Shown in pieces: positions 23,136 to 34,384 of a stretch of 64,000 bases of DNA. Position numbers and translations under genes: made by a program. How positions within the stretch are numbered: position 1 is the first letter of the stretch; the number at the start of each line of letters is the position of its first letter. Below the pieces are notes generated by a model, which had not been told where the DNA came from, did no database searches, and saw nothing but the letters and a program-made list of their open reading frames with translations. Origin of the DNA: Erythroxylum novogranatense (taxonomy: Eukaryota; Streptophyta; Magnoliopsida; Malpighiales; Erythroxylaceae); the NCBI GenBank assembly GCA_029891385.1, contig CM057228.1, positions 81,394,964 to 81,458,963 of the forward strand, in the 5' to 3' direction.

Positions 23136-23397
23136 AATATAATTGTGGTATCAAAGCAAGAAGATGAACCAATGTGATGGTTAAGAAGATTATATTGAAA
23201 TGACCCTTCAAGGAACCACACTCAAGTCTTATGATATTCTGGATAGTTTGGCTCCCAAAATGGGGCTTAACAGTTGTGGTATCAAATTTAGAAGATGGAT
23301 CGATGATGATTAAGGAGATTTCATTGGAATAAGCTCAAGTCTTATGGTTTCGATGTTGGGTTCTGAAAATGGGGTCCAATGTGTACGGTATCAGAGC
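23136..23397 (+). repeat. Three primer-binding-site-like repeats at the end of LTR C1
   Basis: TGGTATCAAAGC (about 23140), TGGTATCAAATT (about 23277) and CGGTATCAGAGC (23386-23397) are spaced about 137 and 109 bases apart. The first two are each followed by GAAGATGRAYC, an AAGATTATATTG-like segment, CTCAAGTCTTATG and a terminus-like GGGGCTTAACA or GGGGTCCA. Two of the repeats lie inside the LTR, since C2 has them too (28221-28466). The last is the working site of element C. Confidence 0.75.
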
Positions 23398-25039
23398 CCA
23401 AAATTGAGATCTTACATGGACATTTTGAAATACGTGTCAAGTTACATATATTTTAGTCATGTCATAGTAGACGGTAGTATCTGATCCTTAGTCTGAGTCC
23501 CATATATATGAGTCACACTTATGAGCATTTGTTAAAAGTTTGAGTTGATAGAGATAGTAAGAAGAGAATGTTGATGTAGCAGGATATGAGAAAATGAAAG
23601 TTTGTGGATATTACATAATTCGATATGTTAGACATAGATGCAATACTTGTGGTTATTTCAGTGAATATGATGGTGAAGTTTTGTTGTGGATATATATATA
23701 CATAGATAGATCATTAAAGTTTGAGGTAACTGTTGAGTTGAGATAATTGGATAATTGATATAAGTACTGAAAGACTATGATTGTACAAATGATTATTTAC
23801 AAGTAAATTAATTTAGATATTTCCAATATCTGAATTAGTGAAGCATGAATTCAGATATTGAGGTTATAAGATCTAGTGCAAAAAGAAGCATAGCATGTGG
23901 AGTTCAATTTTGGGCAAATCAAAGTACTATTTTCTATGGAATTGAAGATCAGTATCACATGAAAGGATTAACCAAGCCCAAATTGAGGATTCAAAAATTG
24001 TGAACCTTATTGAGAGATTGAGAACATGTTTGAGGAAGAATGATACATTGTGATTGAAATAAGAAGTATGTGTAATCGATAAAGGTGATAAAGCAAAGAG
24101 ATGGTTAGAAAAGTACAAATGGTAATGTAAGTTATACATCCTAGTAGGAATATGTCGAGACATCGTTTAGCGGCTAAGAATGTAGAGTCAAGTGACTAAA
24201 TGTTTGAATTGCCGATGGTCTTCACTGTCAGAGATATGTTTAAGGCTTATAATTTGGATTTCATAGGAACATGAGATCAATGTATAGCTCTATTTGACTT
24301 CAATCATCACAATTATTATCATAGCGATTTCAGTATAATGCTGTATGAGGAGTTAGATGATAGAAAAAGTTGTTTGCGTTTGTATTGTGAAGATTAAGGC
24401 CTAAAAATGATTAAAGGCTAGAATTGGAGATGTTACTGATAGGTGAAATTGATCTGTATTAGAAATTAAGTGATTCAAGAAAGATAAATGAGTTAAGTGA
24501 ATCAGTACCAAGGGTATGGAATATAGTGAGATAGACATAAGAGTTAAGTATACTAACACTACACTAATGTGAATGATTAAGTGAAAGATAAATTATCTCT
24601 GAGAGTATCACCGTCCCAAGGTGTGCTCAGGTTAGGAAAAAGGATTAGCTAAGCCCAACATGAATTGGTCTGTAAGAAGTAACTATGAGAAGTGCTACTG
24701 ATGAAAGATTTCTTAGATTCGTAATGTGACATATGTGAGTATGTTAAGAAATATTGATATGGTATGATATTGGTGTTATTGACATAGGAAGTGGAAAAAT
24801 TGTGAGTAATCTGAAGTATATTGAGGAAACAGTTAAGATAGGGTGATATCTGAATAAGTTATTTAATGATGGATTGAATTTGTTAACTAGGATGATTTGT
24901 AAGAAGTTATTTGAGTGATGAAGTTAAATGGAAAATGGAGGAGCATAAGAGGAGAAAACATATCTCTGCCTCTTGATTAGTCAAATAAGAATTTCGAGGA
25001 TGAAATTCTTCCTCGAAATTCTTTTAAGAAGGCGAGAAA
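23379..25039 (+). mobile_element. Element C interior, short and non-coding
   Basis: 1,661 bases between the LTR C1 end and the polypurine tract TTTTAAGAAGGCGAGAAA (25022-25039). The first 150 bases align with the element A leader (TCAGAGCCCA, TTAGTCATGTCAT, TGAGTC words in order). Near the end is the AATTTCGAGGATGAAATT hairpin, followed by a partial repeat of itself (TCCTCGAAATTCTTTTAAG). No frame of coding character. Like A, this element lacks gag and pol. Confidence 0.75.
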
Positions 25040-28000
25040 TGTAGGGTCCCAAAATTTTTTTCTTGATAAATAAACATGATTTAAATAATTTTGATGTTTT
25101 TATAGATTAATCCTTTGTAAAAATTTTATTTATGTCAAAGTTAGTAGGATTTATTGAATGGGTAAGTGGAATTAAAGTGTTAAGGTTATAAGAATGTTCA
25201 AGGGTATTTTTGGCAAGACACTTAAGGTTACAAAAACATAAGCCTATAAGGAAGGGTAAAATGGACTTTTTGGACTCATTAAGGGTAGAATTGGAAGAAG
25301 AAATAGTGGTCTTGCATTTTAAGAAGGAAGAAGAACAAAAATTGAAGAGAAAAAGAGAGAGTGTCATGAAGAAACGAAGAGAAGAAGAGAAAGAGAGAAC
25401 GAAGAGAAAATAAGCTAGGGTTTTAATTTTTTTAATCTTCAAGAGAGATTTTGAGGCTGTTCAAGAAAGGAAAAAGGAAAAGGAAGAGAAGAGTTTCCAT
25501 TTGAGCTAATAATCATTTCATTTGGTGAAGATTCAGATCATTGTTAATCTTTTGAATTTTTTAAAGGATTGTGGTTCATGGAGTTTAGAAAATACATGAG
25601 TTTAAGTATTCTAGAATCAATTTTAGTGATTGTGCTTTATGGGATTTTCAATTGAAAACCCTATTGAGTGAGCTTTTTTTAATTAGTGTATAAAGTGATC
25701 AAGAAAGGCAAGAGAAGCAAGAGAAGAGGAATTTTTAACAAGTCTTTAAGCAAGGAACTCAGGTGGGTTACATGTTTATAATAAAGTTATGAGCCATCAT
25801 TGCTTTTCCAAACCAAGAAAATAAAATGATTTCAATTACTTCATAAATGTTGCTTTTAAATGCTTTTGAGTGATTTGAGAAATTGTTACAAGTCGGTGTA
25901 TGAATTTTGATGATGAAATGGAAAATGGTTTTGGAAATATTTATGTTATGCCTTGAAAAATTTCATGGAATTTTGTATAAATGAAAAAGAACATGAAATA
26001 ATTTGAGCATGAATATGTGCTTTTGTTTAGGTGAGAGTGGAACCATTCTGTTCATCACATGCACATTGACAAGAGTCTTCTCCCGACTGCCCACATGTGG
26101 CATATGAGCTCCAAAATTGGACTCATTCTATTTATGGGATAAACCTCGGTTTCTCCATTTTGTTTCCATGGAACCCTCAAGCCATTGATCGTGCATTGCA
26201 TCTCTGAATTTTCAAGTATGTTGCATAATTTAAGTATTCTGCATTGATGGTTAAATGTATACACTATGTTGATGTGATGATATTTTAACTATGAGTTTTA
26301 GGCAAGAATTATGAATTTGACTGAGAATTTGAGAATAAAGTATTTTTTGAATTAATTATGAATTTTATATGACAAATGAACATTTTAACAATTTTTCTTA
26401 TTGTTCGTTATAAACTTGTTACCTACGAGCTTTCAAGTTCATCTCCTTTTGTCCCATCTTCTGGTGATAGCTAAGAGATCAAGTGATCGAGAGCCTAAGG
26501 GAATTACTCAAAATTTGCTTATTTTGTATTTTTAATTGGTTTTGGAAATTACAATGTTTTAGTCACATTTTAAGTTTATTTTTTCAAGCATCTTTTGTAA
26601 TTTGAGATTTTGAGACAATGATGTATTGTGGCTCGAATTGCCATTGAAGATTTGTAAAACTTTGTTTTTTGATGTTAATGAAATATGAATGGTGTATGGA
26701 TGATGTTAGTTAAAATTAGATATATGTGAAGAAGTCATCAACTTGAGTTGATGATTTTGGAACATGAATTGTTGATATTATGAAAAAGAAAGATAGGAAT
26801 TATGATTGATCAGATGTAGTTGAATGTAATGAGTCAAATGAGTTGAGATTTGAGAGTTTAATGAAGTCAGTTTGGTAGCTGAATGGTTTGTACAGCGAAA
26901 AATTTTAAGTCTTCCAAAGAGGTAAATTTTGTGTTCTTACTTCAAAAGAAAAACTGTATTGGTCTAGGCTAAATTAGACAAGGATGTCTTCTAGAAAGTT
27001 GTAGCTTACCTTTCTAGTTTTCCAATGGTGTATAGTATGAAAATTTTGGACATCGGAGTTGAAAGTTATGATCTTTATAAATGGAGATGCTATGAAGAGT
27101 GTAGTTAGTGATTCAAAACTTTTGGTGATGTGAGGAAGACCCTGTAGAATCATCTTCTTAGATTGACCTTTTATATCTTCTAGGGTTGACCTTCTGTATC
27201 TTCTAGGGTTGACCTTCTGTATCTTCTTAGGTTGACCTTCTGTATCTTTAGCTTCTGGTTCCTATCTTCTGCTTCTAGTGCCTATCTTCTACTTCTGGTG
27301 CCTATCTTTTGCTTCTGGTGCCCATCTGCTGGTGCCTATCTCCTGCTTCTGGTGCACATCTTCTGATGTCTATCTTCTACTCTTGGTGCCCATCTTCTGG
27401 TGGCTATCTTCAGCTTCTGGTGCCTATATTCTTCTTTTGATGCCCATCTTCTAGTGTCTATCTTCTACTTCTGGTGCCTATCTTATGTTTTTGATGCCTC
27501 CCATTAGCTAGTGCCTATCTTCTGCTTCTGGTGCCGATTTTCTGGTGCCTATCTTCTACTTCTGGTGCCTATCTTTTGCTTCTAGTGCCTATCTTCTGGT
27601 GCCAATCTTTTGCTTATGGTCCCTATCTTCTGCTTCTGGTGCCTATCTTCTAATGCCTACCTTTTGGTGCCTTTTGTCTGGTTTCATCTGACCTATCATA
27701 TGGTCCATTTATGACCCTTTAAATGACAAAATCTCACTTTGATGTCTTCATGAAAGATGTAGAGCTATAAGTTTCTTTCAAACCATCTAATAATGAATTT
27801 AATTAGACATGTATAGAGAAAGTTATACGAATTGTCCCGAAACAGGTTCAATATGATTGAGGATAAAACCTTGTTTGATTCTTTCGACCATAACTTTGTT
27901 TTCTGACCTCCAAATAAAGTGATTCTTAGACCAATAGATTACTAACACATTTATTTCTATCTCTACATGAAATTTTATAGCTTTTTATGTTGATTTGATA

Positions 28001-28466
28001 AGGATTGATGGAATCAAAGTAAGAGTATTAGGTTGGAAGAGTATGAATCGGATATTTTACTGAACATATTTCGGTATTTTGATGTTATTTTGATATGTAG
28101 AGCTTTGAATGTGATGATTTTTGTCTCTAAATAAACTAGAGACATAGATATACAAATTATCTGAAGGAATAAAATTTTAATTCATTCTCTACAACTTTCA
28201 ATTTCTATATGGAAGTTGGGCATAGAATATAGTTGTGGTATCAAAGCAAAAAGATGAACAAATGATGGTTAAAAAGATTATATCGAAATGTCCCTTCAAG
28301 GAACCACGCTCAAGTCTTATAATATTCTAGATAGTTAGGTTCCCGAAACAGGGCCCAACAGTTATGGTATCAAAGCAAGAAGATGGATCGATGATAGATA
28401 AGGAGATTTCATTGGAATAAGCTCACATCATATATTTCTGATGTTAGGCTCCGGAAGAGGGATCCA
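25040..28466 (+). mobile_element. 3' LTR of LARD-like element C (C2)
   Basis: Begins TGTAGGGTCCC at 25040 and stays homologous to C1 until GGATCCA at 28466. After that the two diverge, as an LTR end should. Length is 3,427 bases. It holds the second donor-like site (25763), the bulged hairpin (26104-26126), the short hairpin (26427-26440), tandem arrays and two primer-binding-site-like repeats. A target duplication cannot be tested because the C1 start is lost. Confidence 0.85.
27155..27690 (+). repeat. Tandem arrays in LTR C2
   Basis: Four 23-base units (GTTGACCTTCTGTATCTTCT plus AGG), then more than twenty units of about 20 bases on CTTCTGGTGCCTATCTTCTG with variants. This array is uninterrupted and longer than the one in C1. 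Confidence 0.9.
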
Positions 28467-29010
28467 ATACGTTATGTTGTCGAATTTTTTTAATAAAATG
28501 ACTAAAAAACTGCTACTGTTTATATTTATGAATGCTGAGTTAAAGCTTTTTGATAAAAAGGGCAATAGGTTTAGCTCCATAAGAACTTCCCAGTTGGATC
28601 GGATATTAATTGGAGGGCCACTATGAGGTGTCGACCAAACATTTTAAGATAGAGGTCTATCAATTTGTAAGGCATTTTAAAACCAAAAGACATTACCTAC
28701 CATTCCTAATGACCTTGGGGAGTAGAGAAAATAATATATGGAATACTATCTTGATTCATTTTTATTTGTCAAAATCCACTTTTATAATCAACTTTTGGGC
28801 CATTTCAGGTGTCTTGTTATTCAACATCCCTTCAGCTACTGCATCAATTGAATTCCTCATTTTTTGACTTATCCAATTATAAAATGTTTGAATTTTCATG
28901 CATAGAGTTAGTCCATAATGTGGGCATCATTGAAGCATCTCCTTAAATCTCTCCTAAGTGTCTTACAATGATTCTTCTTTAGTTTGAGAGTAAAGTGAGA
29001 TGTTGTTCCT
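28467..29010 (-). pseudogene. Element L: gag fragment, Athila-like
   Basis: On the minus strand at about 28800-29010 one reads ERFKEMLQ, a stop, CPHYGLTLCMKIQTFYNWIS, then about a dozen residues later AVAEGMLNNKTPEMAQKLI. This is the conserved gag core known from Athila-type Ty3/gypsy elements (ERFK..L..CPHHG....QTFYNGL; GG.L..KTP..A). Stops interrupt it. Downstream (28467-28800) no further domain is recognised. It is the oldest-looking retroelement gene in the window. Confidence 0.65.
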
Positions 29011-31384
29011 CATCTCACCTCCCAAAATCTCCTAATTTCATTAGTCATTGAAAACATCTTTTGATATTAAAAACTAAGGTTTCTGGGACTTACACGGTGT
29101 GGTACATGACCTTCTGAAATTGTGAAAGTGCACAATTGTGGACTCCTTCTAGATTGCAGATTTTCTGTTTTATGCCTCGTTTTAGCCTGAATTCTTCTCG
29201 TTTAAATCCATGAAGTCAATTATCATCTATAAACATAGTTGGAGAAAATTAAGTACCAAATACGTGATAAAAGCATGAAATATAAAAAAAAATACATAAA
29301 AATCGATGGTAAAATATAGTTAAATATCCATCTATCAAACATCCACACACTTAAGTTTTTATTATCCTCAAGCAAACCATAATCAAATTATATTTTTTAC
29401 AACATCAATCCATCATCAATCCCAACCTGTCCATTTATACTATACATCATCGTATCCTATTGAATCAAATTAACATACAATCAGAATCAAGTTGTCCTAA
29501 AATTAATTTCCGAAGCAATATTAATGGTAATCGCATCAACAATCATGTTGAAATCAAAAGCATGTCTCTTTACACCCTTACCAAGATTTAACTCAATGCA
29601 ACAAAGTGTTTAGGGTGAAAAGCATTAAAACTCTCAATCAATGCACAATATACCTCTCACTATAGGCTTGCAATAGAACCATATCTTCAACTCTTATGTA
29701 CAAAGCAGAAACAAAAATCAAAAGGTCTTTATAGGGTTATAATGGGGCATATGTATGGTATAAATAGGACAATAAAAAGGGTTAAATTAAAGGAAATTCA
29801 CTAAAAAAATATTACAAGACTTATTTACAAAATACATAGGTCCTTTTAATGCTATTCTATTGGTACCATAGACTTATTTTTCTAGTTTTCTATTTTTGTT
29901 TTTAATTTTTCTTTTTTTATGCTTTTATTCACAACATTCCAATCAGTACCAGAATTCAACAAATATTGGACCTTTAAAAAATTTCAAGTCTTAATAAGTA
30001 AATAATGTAAATAACCTTCAAGGTTCTAAACAATAAAATGGTCTTTTAAATAAAAGGAATAAAGGTTTATAATTTGGTTTTAATCAATGAAAAGGCCTAA
30101 GGTTCAACCTGGTTATTCCTAAAGGTAAATTTAAGGGCATGATAATTTTCAAAGAAATAGGTTAAACAAGTTGGTGAATTTAAGTACCTTTGTCATATTA
30201 GTGTTTATAATTTAACAACTATGGTCTCGATAAGTATAATAAAAGCAAGTTCTAGAATTATCCTACTATACATGAAATCAAACACATGAAAGAATAACGA
30301 GAGCTTTAAAAATCTTAAAAATTTTCTTTTTCAGGCTCAAAAGCTTACGAAGAGAATGGGTATATGTGTATAAATAATAAGCAAATTTCATTCAACTTGA
30401 AAATTTCAAATTTTACCAAAAATATGACTTAGAAAGCTAATTTTATTCTAACCATCATCTTTTTACATACCAATTCAAATCAATAATAAAAATAATATAT
30501 ACTATTCAAAGATAGATCTCAACCAATTCAAGATATCAGTTAATAAATTTATAATCAGATTATAATAAATTTGATATAAAATGTTTGGATTTTCATGTAC
30601 AGAGTTAGTACATAATGTGGGCATCATTGAAGCATCTCCTTAAATCTCTCCTAAGTTTCTTACAATGATTCTCCTTTAGTTTGAGAGTAAAATGAGATGT
30701 CGTTCCTCATCTCACCTCCCAAAATCTCCCAATTTCATTAGTCATTGAAAACATCTTTTTATATTAAAAACTAAGGTTTCTGGGACTTACATGGTGTGGC
30801 ACATGACCTTATGAAATTGTGAAAGTGCACAATTGTGGACTCCTTCTAGATTGCTAATTTTTTGTTTTATGCCTCGTTTTAACCTGAATTCTTCTCGTTT
30901 AAATCCATGAAGTCAATTATCACCTATAAACACAGTTGGAGCAAATTAAGTATCAAATATACGATAAAAGCATAAAATATCAAACAAAATACATCAAATA
31001 TCGATGGTAAAATGTAGTTAAATATCCATCTATCAAACATCCACACACTTAAGTTTTTATTATCCACACACTTAAGTTTTTATTATCCTCAAACATCCAC
31101 ACACTTAACCATAATGAAATTATAATTTTTACAACATCAATCCATCATCAATCTCAACTTTTCCATTTATACTATACATCACCGTATCCTATTGAATCAA
31201 ATTAACATACAATCAGAATCAAGTTGTCCTAAAATTAATTTCCTAAACAATATTAATGGTAATCGCATCAACAATCATGTTGAAATCAAAAGTGTATCTC
31301 TTTACACCCTTACCAAGATTTCACTCAATGTAATATAGTGTTTAGGGTGAAAAGCATCAAAACTCTCAATCCATGCACAATATA
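28884..31384. repeat. Direct duplication of element L leader and gag start
   Basis: The stretch at about 28884-29655 is repeated at about 30585-31384 in the same orientation. Shared words include AATGTGGGCATCATTGAAGC, TATGCCTCGTTTTA and CATCAACAATCATGTTGAAA. The second copy has an extra internal repeat of CATCCACACACTTAAGTTTT (about 31035-31110). The 0.9 kb between the copies is AT-rich with no coding sequence. It may be a tandem duplication inside element L. These are not LTRs, because the repeat includes gag codons and lacks terminal TG/CA. Confidence 0.75.
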
Positions 31385-31548
31385 CCTGTTAGGCACCGAC
31401 TTGATTCCGGAACCCAACTTTTGCTTAATCATGAAACATGAGCTTATTACCATGAAATCCATCAAAGTTTCAGTAATCACTTGGGCCCATTACAGAATAG
31501 AACTTATTCCAATGAAGTCTTCTTAACCATAATTGATTCCTTTTTTTT

Positions 31549-31749
31549 CTTTGATACCATAATTGTTGCGGTCCCAGTTGCGGAACCCAAATCTAGAGAA
31601 TCATGATACTGAACAAAATTTTCCTATATTCGGCATGAACCCTTATTAGGCATCATCCCATAACCCACAAGGGTGGCATGCCCGCAACAATCAAAAATCC
31701 AAACAAACTTATTACTTCTACTAAACCATATTACGAGGAAGGCAAAATG
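31549..31749 (-). mobile_element. Element L: primer binding site and end of its 5' LTR
   Basis: On the minus strand an LTR terminus GGGACCGCAACA (ending at 31564) is followed by ATTA and TGGTATCAAAG (31559-31549), a tRNA-Met primer binding site. This fits the leader and gag fragment lying further along the same strand. The LTR continues upstream to 31749, where copia element J begins. Confidence 0.7.
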
Positions 31750-33014
31750 TGTTGGATCGGAAAAATGAAACATGCTTTGTTTGGAAAAATGGTAGATTTC
31801 AAAACTTTTAAGAAATAATTACTTGCAGCGTAAGCAACAAATCCAAATCAACATGCCAATCCATAATTGATATGGTATAAGGATAATAAAATATAAACAA
31901 GATCAGGAGTATTACCGACTCCTTCGCTACAGCTTTAAATCCTCGGTGCGCTATCCTCTCCTTCTTCGTGTATCCAAATCCTTTGCCTTTGAATCTTTTC
32001 CTTTAGCAATCTACTTTCTCCTTGTTGTAGTATCCTTAACCAATTAGATTTACCACCTGTTCTTCAAGGACAATTAGGTTAACAAAATCCTTTGGTGGGA
32101 AAGGAGAAGAAATGTTTGGAGGAGATTTTCTTAGAAGAAGAAGAAGCAAAATTGAAACTCTTTCAATTGGTATTTTCGATTCTCTCTTTCATGAAGGGAG
32201 AGAAGGTGTAAAGAACATGCAAGAACCCTTTCTTGCCTACCAATTTCATATATGCATGGATGAAAAGAGAGAGAGGCATCAAATGCATCACTTCTTTCAT
32301 TAATCACTCATAAAATAGCCAATAAATGAGATTATCTTCATTTATCTTTATGATGGCTATTTGAAAAGACCATAACCTAAAATTCAATACCCAATTTTGG
32401 TTTTTCCAAGAAGAAAGAAGGGAGATGATCTATTGGACCCCGTCTCTGAGGCCCAACATTCGGGAGCACACAAAAGTAGATGACCCAAAACCGACAACAT
32501 ACCGACCACAATTTGGGGGACTTGCAATAGGAATTTCAGATCGGCTTCTTAGGGACATTTGTACCTCATATTCTAACGATTCTAACGCCTCTGAAATTAC
32601 TCAATTCGGATTAGAAATGAAAAAGTGATGGTTAAAATACTATCTTAAAGAAACAGTGAAAACTGACCCTCTACCGACTTCATGTCAGAATTTGAAAACT
32701 TTAGAGCCTAAATTGCTGATCGGTTCCTTCATAAAACTTGTAGGTTTATAACTCTAGTTTAATTTAAAATAAGAATTGCCTCAATCGAAGCTCTATAGCT
32801 CAAGATATTTCAAAATAAGTGAAGTATATTCAGAATTTATCAACCGATCGTCATACTTTGTTCCAAACTACCTTTTTCAAATTAAACGCAATACTGACCA
32901 ATCAGGTATAAAAAGATAGAAAATTTTCTTAGGAATCCAACGCTTCAAAAATCGGCTAAATCGGAGTTCTGTACAAAAAGTTATGGCCAAAAGAAGGAAG
33001 AGGGGCCAAAACAA

Positions 33015-33225
33015 AAACAGACGATGCTGATGACGATGACGTGATCACAGACGAAGATGACGTCATCACAGACAAAGTGACGTGATCACAGACGAAGATG
33101 ACGTCATCACAGACGAAGACGAAGATGATGTCATCACAGACAAAGATGACATCAACACAGATGAAGATGACATCATCACAGACGGAGATGACGTCATCAC
33201 AGACGAAGATGAAGATTAACTTCGT
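33015..33225. repeat. Tandem array carrying repeated TGACGTCA palindromes
   Basis: About nine imperfect units of 21-27 bases, typically GATGACGTCATCACAGACGAA. The palindrome TGACGTCA, a known plant bZIP (C-box/CRE) binding core, occurs intact four times, with variants TGACGTGATCA, TGATGTCA and TGACATCA. The array lies near the 3' end of LTR D on its coding strand. The GAC/GAA rhythm also opens a repetitive antisense frame (32956-33276) that I take as a by-product. Confidence 0.85.
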
Positions 33226-34384
33226 CTGACCTTTATCTCCAGAACGTCTCCACTTTGAATATGGATAACTTCTCACTTAGATGTACAAAATTTACAAACT
33301 TTATACCGTTAGAAAGATAAAAGAAATATATACAACTTTACAGAAGGGAATTTTGCCAAAATCTATCGTTAACAATCCCAAAATTGCCCCTAAAGTCATA
33401 ATATAAGACTTTCATTCCTGCACGAACACTACACCCAACTCTTAACTTCATGAAACTATTTGAGACTCTTAGACACAGAATTGAAATTCAATGTCTTCTT
33501 ACAAAATGTAGCCATATATCTCTAGTTTAATCCAAATCAAGAATCATCTCGTTTGGATTACTAGAGAAAACTTTGTGGCTAAAAGACTGAAGCATATTCA
33601 GTGAACATTTTTCAGATCACTACCAATCTTATCTCTAAATCTTTCCTTATCACAACTTATAAACCTTTGCAAATTCCAGCAAGCTATCCCAAGAAAAAAC
33701 CCAACAACAAATCAATGATCTAAAGTCTCATATATATACCCTTTTCAAGGTCAAGCACAGATCACAAATCAACAAATTCACATGAAGAAGAGAGTACTAG
33801 AGCTCTCATCTCTTTATCAATCATTCAAGAGTTCAATCATAGCTTTAATTACATATCAGCATATTTATCATATCCATCATGAATCAAGTACCAAAATACA
33901 ACATATGAGATGCTCAATGCTTAATATTCTTATAAAGCCATTCCGAAAGCTAGTTACTAACTTAATACAAAAGTGTCTAAAGTTTCTTGGAGTTATGCCC
34001 GATGCCTTGCAAGGTTCCGCGCTCAACTAGAATTTGCACCTAAGGAGGGAGAAGGGGGTGAGCAAACATGGCTCAGTGGCTAACTGTTGGACCCCGATCC
34101 TTAAGTGGCAAATTAGAGATATGAAATGAATTCAATGAGTGTTTTCGGATATGAATTATGTTATAGAAGTTTTTACGCCTTGAGGAAATTGATGAAAAAA
34201 GGAATTTATTGGTTTTGATGACTTTGAAGATTAGTCTTGGTTATAAAAGTTTAGGTGGTTGAGATGATTGAGATGGAAGTCGAAAGTAAGAAATAATTAG
34301 TGAAAGTGTTATATTTTGAAGAAAATTTGAAAGTTTGTCTTTTTGGAGTAAAAAGTTGACTTTTGATTTAGGCAAAATTGAGGA

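Larger units (their letters stand above)
17935..23378 (+). mobile_element. 5' LTR of LARD-like element C (C1), start lost, interrupted
   Basis: Aligns with LTR C2 (25040-28466) from about its 40th base. The first 38 or so bases of the LTR are missing and a 21-base word (AAGTAATTTTGAGGTTTTGAT) is duplicated at the broken edge (17914-17957). It is interrupted by solo LTR I at 20113-22221. Net length is about 3.3 kb. It carries donor-like AAGGTAAG (GT at 18382), an exon-like segment 18512-18587 and a second donor-like site (18588). It also has the bulged hairpin (18929-18951), the short hairpin (19252-19265), tandem arrays and three primer-binding-site-like repeats near its end. Confidence 0.85.

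Noticed and set aside
25107..25442. 111-codon minus-strand frame with hydrophobic stretch, repeated at 17957-18286
   Set aside because: It is the antisense of the purine-rich exon-1-like part of LTR C; the Phe/Leu-rich text follows from GAA-rich DNA on the other strand.
22222..27690. The 20-23-base arrays as a CRISPR-like array
   Set aside because: Units are contiguous and degenerate with no unique spacers, the DNA is clearly eukaryotic, and both copies lie in paired LTRs.
28884..29655. The 0.8 kb direct repeats of element L as its LTRs
   Set aside because: They contain gag codons and leader, lack TG/CA ends, and a separate LTR end with primer site is present at 31564.
32956..33276. Minus-strand 106-codon frame with repeated CDDVIFVCDD-like text
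   Set aside because: Translation of the TGACGTCA tandem array in LTR D; repeat-driven, no conserved domain.
33782..34030. Plus-strand 82-codon frame starting MKKRVLELSS
   Set aside because: It lies within LTR D, antisense to its direction, with no family resemblance.
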